From contig NZ_LR732816.1 of assembly GCF_902506205.1 (NCBI RefSeq), forward strand, positions 681,733 through 745,732: a stretch of DNA of 64,000 bases. The letters are read 5' to 3'. The stretch is from Brevundimonas sp. G8 (GTDB taxonomy: Bacteria > Pseudomonadota > Alphaproteobacteria > Caulobacterales > Caulobacteraceae). A model generated the notes under the pieces. The model was not told the origin of the DNA. It worked only from the letters and a program-made list of their open reading frames with translations, and did not search any database. Shown one piece after another: positions 59,491-64,000 of this stretch. Each line of letters begins with the position of its first letter. The stretch's first letter is position 1. Made by a program: the position numbers and the translations under genes.

Positions 59491-59907
59491 ATGACCCCCG
59501 CCTCCGCCACATCCGCCCGTCCCGACATCTTCCTCAGCGACAACGACTTCGACGCCCTGTCCCGCCTCGTCGGCGACATGCCCGGCGAGGGCGTCGCCGG
59601 ACTGCTGCAGCAAGAGCTTGAGCGCGCCATCGTCTGCGCGCCCGGCGACCGCCCCTCCGGCGCCGCGCCGCTGCACCGCTGGCTGCATTACATCGACAGC
59701 CGCTCGCCCGAGCCGCGCCGTATCCAGATCGTCCTGCCGCATCAGGCCGACATCGACGCCGGCAAGGTCTCGGTCCTGTCCCACGTCGGCGCAGGCCTGA
59801 TCGGCCTGGTGGAAGGCCACACCATCGCCTGGACCGACCCCTCGGGCGCCGAGCGCAGCCTGACGCCGGTCATGGTCGAAGACCCCGAGGACCTGTCTCA
59901 GGACTGA
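59491..59907 (+). CDS. rnk: Rnk-type GreA/GreB C-terminal domain protein
   Basis: A 138-residue protein with a short N-terminal helical region (IFLSDNDFDALSRLVGDM) and a GreA/GreB C-terminal FKBP-like domain (RIQIVLPHQADIDAGKVSVLSHVGAGLIGLVEGHTIAWTDPSGAERSLTPVMVEDP), the layout of Rnk, which binds RNA polymerase near the secondary channel without cleaving RNA. The N-terminal coiled coil is too short for GreA activity. Single gene. Confidence 0.85.
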   Translation: MTPASATSARPDIFLSDNDFDALSRLVGDMPGEGVAGLLQQELERAIVCAPGDRPSGAAPLHRWLHYIDSRSPEPRRIQIVLPHQADIDAGKVSVLSHVGAGLIGLVEGHTIAWTDPSGAERSLTPVMVEDPEDLSQD

Positions 59908-59913
59908 CGCCGG

Positions 59914-60510
59914 TCAGGGACGCTTCTGCGGATGGGGCGTCTCACCCCGTTTCAGCATCTCGACCAGGCGCGCGATGGCCTTGGCGCGCCCGGCCGGGGT
60001 CTTGGGCGCTTGGGTGCGATAGATCAGGGCGAACCGGTTCTGGGCCGTCAGGATGTCGAACGTCGCCCGCGCCTGCGGCTGCGCGTCGATGGCCGCCATC
60101 AGGTCGTCGGGCGCGGCGGCGTCCTTGACCCGATGGGCGGCGTCCCAGCGTCCGTCCGCCCTGGCCGCCTCGACGTGCTTCAGTCCGTGTTCGGTCATCC
60201 GCCCCTCGTCGATCAGACGGGCCACATTGGCGACGTTGATCTGGCTCCAGACGCTCTTCTTGCCGCGCGGCGAGACGCGCTGCAAAAAGCTGACCTCGTC
60301 CAGGCTCTTGCGCACCCCGTCGATCCAGCCCCAACAAAGGATCACGTCCACCGCCTCGGCCCAGGTGATCGAGGCCACGCCCGACTTCACCTTGTAGATA
60401 CGGATCCACAGCTCCGTCTCACGGTCATGGTTCTGGCCCAGCCAGGCGTGAAAGCCGTCCTTGTCCGCGAACGCCCGCACCTTCGCCGGATCCACCACCA
60501 TGGGCGCCAT
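59914..60510 (-). CDS. YdeI/OmpD-associated family protein
   Basis: A 198-residue protein of the YdeI (OmdA) family: FADKDGFHAWLGQNHDRETELWIRIYKVKSGVASITWAEAVDVILCWGWIDGVRKSLDE, where the CWGWIDG block is diagnostic, then FLQRVSPRGKKSVWSQINVANVARLIDEGRMTEHGLKHVEAAR. Proposed roles include stress or antimicrobial peptide tolerance; the function is not established. GGGAGGACGA precedes the ATG at 60510. Confidence 0.9.
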   Translation of the reverse strand: MAPMVVDPAKVRAFADKDGFHAWLGQNHDRETELWIRIYKVKSGVASITWAEAVDVILCWGWIDGVRKSLDEVSFLQRVSPRGKKSVWSQINVANVARLIDEGRMTEHGLKHVEAARADGRWDAAHRVKDAAAPDDLMAAIDAQPQARATFDILTAQNRFALIYRTQAPKTPAGRAKAIARLVEMLKRGETPHPQKRP

Positions 60511-60583
60511 TCGTCCTCCCTCTCACGTTCGGCATCAGCTCGCTTCGCAGACCGATCTGACGCAAAGCGGGTCGCAGGCAAAG

Positions 60584-60616
60584 AAAAACCCGCCGGGAGA
60601 TCGCTCTCCCGGCGGG
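60584..60616 (-). terminator. Intrinsic terminator of ftsH
   Basis: CCCGCCGGGAGA-TCGC-TCTCCCGGCGGG is a perfect 12-bp stem with a tetraloop; on the minus strand it is followed by TTTTT. It lies 27 bases after the ftsH stop. Confidence 0.92.
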
Positions 60617-60643
60617 CCTCTTCATTTCAACCTGAACCTCGGT

Positions 60644-62602
<1,959 letters not shown>

Positions 62603-62688
62603 TGAGGTCCTCGGTCGTCCGCGAACCCGGATGGGTCGACGGTCTGGATGTGTCTGTCTGGGAAAATAGGAGCTTAATCAGCGTTACG

Positions 62689-63933
62689 CTATCGGGTGGC
62701 GGAAATCAGGTCGTCTTCGTGCGTCGTTTCGTCCAGCGCCAGCCTGAGCCGTTCCGCGACAAGCGCGCGCCGTTCGACCCCTTCGCCTGCAAGAACCGGC
62801 GCCAGAGCCCCGTCCCTGATCAACACAGGCCAGGCCCCGCGCGTCGCCGCCGGCAGGCGATTTATCTCGGTTCGGTCGGCATCCGACAGGCCCGCCAACC
62901 GCCCCCACGCCGCCACGACCGACCAGCCCGCCTGCTCGGTAAAAAAGGCGAACCGCCCGTCCCACACCGCCTCGACGCCGGGCGTCAGCACCAGCGGCGC
63001 TGTCCCCCGCCGCCCCAGTTCGCCAGCCTCGCGCATGACCCGCACCGCGTCGCCGGCCGCCTCGATCCGCGCGCCGCACAGGGTCGCGGCGAAATCCTCG
63101 CCCGCTTTCAGCCGCGCCGTCAGAGCCTGCAACCGCGCCCCACGCGGCGGCGTCGCCCCGCCGCCGACGCAGACCAGGGCCGCCGCCAGCGCCCGCGCCC
63201 CGATGTCGCGGGCCACGCTTGCCATCGCCTCGCCGTCCATCGCCGGACGCCCGCCCGCGCCGACCCGCACCGCATCCGGTGCCTCTGGAACCGCCCCCGC
63301 CAGCGCCTGCCGCGCACGGCTGCGGCCGAACCTGGGATCGGCGTTGGCGGGATCCTCGATCCAGTCCGCCCCCTGCCCGGCCAGCCAAGCCCGCAAAACC
63401 GCCCGCCGCTCGCCCAGCAGGGGCCGCAACAGCATCAGCCCGCGCCCCTGCGGCCAGGCCGGCGACGGCGACCATTCGCGCACCCGCCCCAGTGTCGAGC
63501 CTTCGCTTCGCATCAGATCGGCCTCGGCGATGTCGTCGGCGGTATGGGCGAACAGGATGACCCGCGCCCCCGCCTCGCGCGCCGCGTCCGCGATCAGCGC
63601 ATGCCGCGCCGCCCGCGCCGCCGCCGTCAGACCGGTCTTCGGCTTGTCCCCATCCCAGCTCAGCCCACGCCAGTCCGCGCCCGCCGCCCGCGCGGCCTCG
63701 CCCGCGAAGGCCGTCCATCCGCCGCTGTCGGGGTTCAAACGGTGATCCACCGTCAGCGCTAGCATCGACCGTCCGCGCGCACGCGCCCAATCGGTCGCCA
63801 GTCGCAACAGGGCGACGGAATCCCCGCCTCCCGACAGGGCCAGCGCCACCGGCCGCCCCGTCTCTCGCGTCAGTCGCAAATCCAGCCGCGCGAACGCTCG
63901 CGCCGTCAGATCATCGTCGGGCGTCAGGCGCAC
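62689..63933 (-). CDS. tilS: tRNA(Ile)-lysidine synthase
   Basis: Modifies C34 of the CAU-anticodon tRNA-Ile to lysidine. The 414-residue protein has the PP-loop ALSGGGDSVALL (SGGGDS at 34-39), LTVDHRLN, AARAARHALIADAAREAGA and FAHTADDIAEADLMR, followed by LLRPLLGERRAVLRAWL and the TilS C-terminal region. It begins with GTG at 63933, overlapping the end of the upstream cpoB-like gene by ten bases. cpoB-tilS-ftsH is a recurrent alphaproteobacterial order. Confidence 0.93.
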   Translation of the reverse strand: MRLTPDDDLTARAFARLDLRLTRETGRPVALALSGGGDSVALLRLATDWARARGRSMLALTVDHRLNPDSGGWTAFAGEAARAAGADWRGLSWDGDKPKTGLTAAARAARHALIADAAREAGARVILFAHTADDIAEADLMRSEGSTLGRVREWSPSPAWPQGRGLMLLRPLLGERRAVLRAWLAGQGADWIEDPANADPRFGRSRARQALAGAVPEAPDAVRVGAGGRPAMDGEAMASVARDIGARALAAALVCVGGGATPPRGARLQALTARLKAGEDFAATLCGARIEAAGDAVRVMREAGELGRRGTAPLVLTPGVEAVWDGRFAFFTEQAGWSVVAAWGRLAGLSDADRTEINRLPAATRGAWPVLIRDGALAPVLAGEGVERRALVAERLRLALDETTHEDDLISATR

Positions 63934-64000
63934 CCGCCCGTGGTCTTCAACTGGGCCGCCCGCGCCTTCTGCGGGTCAGAGGCGGCGGGCGCATAGCGGC
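63924..64000 (-). CDS. C-terminal end of a CpoB/YbgF-like protein (partial)
   Basis: The last 25 codons of a leftward gene, ending RYAPAASDPQKARAAQLKTTGGCA (read from the minus strand). Position directly before tilS-ftsH and the Arg/Ala/Lys-rich tail match the Tol-Pal-associated TPR protein CpoB (YbgF), whose alphaproteobacterial versions end in a similar K-x-x-A-x-x-L-K-T pattern. The rest lies outside the window, so the identification rests mainly on gene order. Confidence 0.5.
   Translation of the reverse strand, partial: RYAPAASDPQKARAAQLKTTGGCA

Overview
The window is 64 kb of compact, very GC-rich chromosomal DNA from an alphaproteobacterium, most likely a member of the Caulobacteraceae close to Brevundimonas. 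This is inferred from protein style, the flgB-flgC-fliE operon divergent to fliO-fliP, TTAA-N7-TTAA-like (CtrA-type) sequences, the hsp20-DUF1150 pair and the lptC-lptA-lptB-rpoN-hpf-ptsN order. No search could be run. About 63 protein genes, two tRNAs and several RNA control elements are supported. I see no prophage, insertion sequence or CRISPR array. Small palindromic intergenic repeats of two families are scattered through the window.

Layout. 1-6.7 kb: end of a DUF2807 protein, ubiA, a DUF3298 lipoprotein, an alpha/beta hydrolase next to an Xre-type repressor/membrane-protein pair, a desaturase-methyltransferase pair and a PfpI/DJ-1 protein. 6.7-11.5 kb: zinc metallopeptidase, phosphoglucomutase, TSUP transporter, retropepsin-like protease. 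11.8-20.8 kb: threonine and methionine synthesis (thrC, thrB, an aspartate-kinase-like/homoserine dehydrogenase fusion, metX, metB). 20.8-32 kb: tRNA-Glu, a glycosyltransferase-like protein, carA, a GH3 glucosidase, a ZIP transporter, proBA and PQQ glucose dehydrogenase. 32-39.4 kb: gltD-gltB-amt for ammonium uptake and assimilation. 39.5-46 kb: hsp20-DUF1150, then the leftward ptsN/hpf/rpoN/lptB/lptA/lptC/RNase D block and tRNA-Leu. 46.3-49.2 kb: a three-gene surface-polysaccharide-like cluster. 49.4-52 kb: flagellar basal body and export genes. 52-64 kb: HU, a 954-residue exported TPR protein, thiD, two small multidrug-type transporters, folP, rnk, ftsH, tilS and the end of a cpoB-like gene.

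The most interesting locus is 16.2-20.8 kb. Between the divergent operons hom-thrB (left) and metX-metB (right) lies one 625-bp interval with two RNA devices. On the minus strand is a complete transcription attenuator: a 25-residue leader peptide with five consecutive Thr codons followed by Ile-Thr, an 8-bp antiterminator pairing and an intrinsic terminator. On the plus strand is a SAM-I-type (S-box) riboswitch with a hairpin that can cover the metX ribosome site. Both branches from homoserine would thus be controlled at the RNA level by their own end products. The fused hom enzyme lacks any ACT feedback domain, which fits control of synthesis rather than activity.

Other points of note are a repeat element inserted in the fliO-fliP junction that seems to supply the fliP start region, an operator palindrome shared by a repressor operon and a neighbouring hydrolase, and an unexplained array of GTGCA/TGCAC repeats just after thrB.
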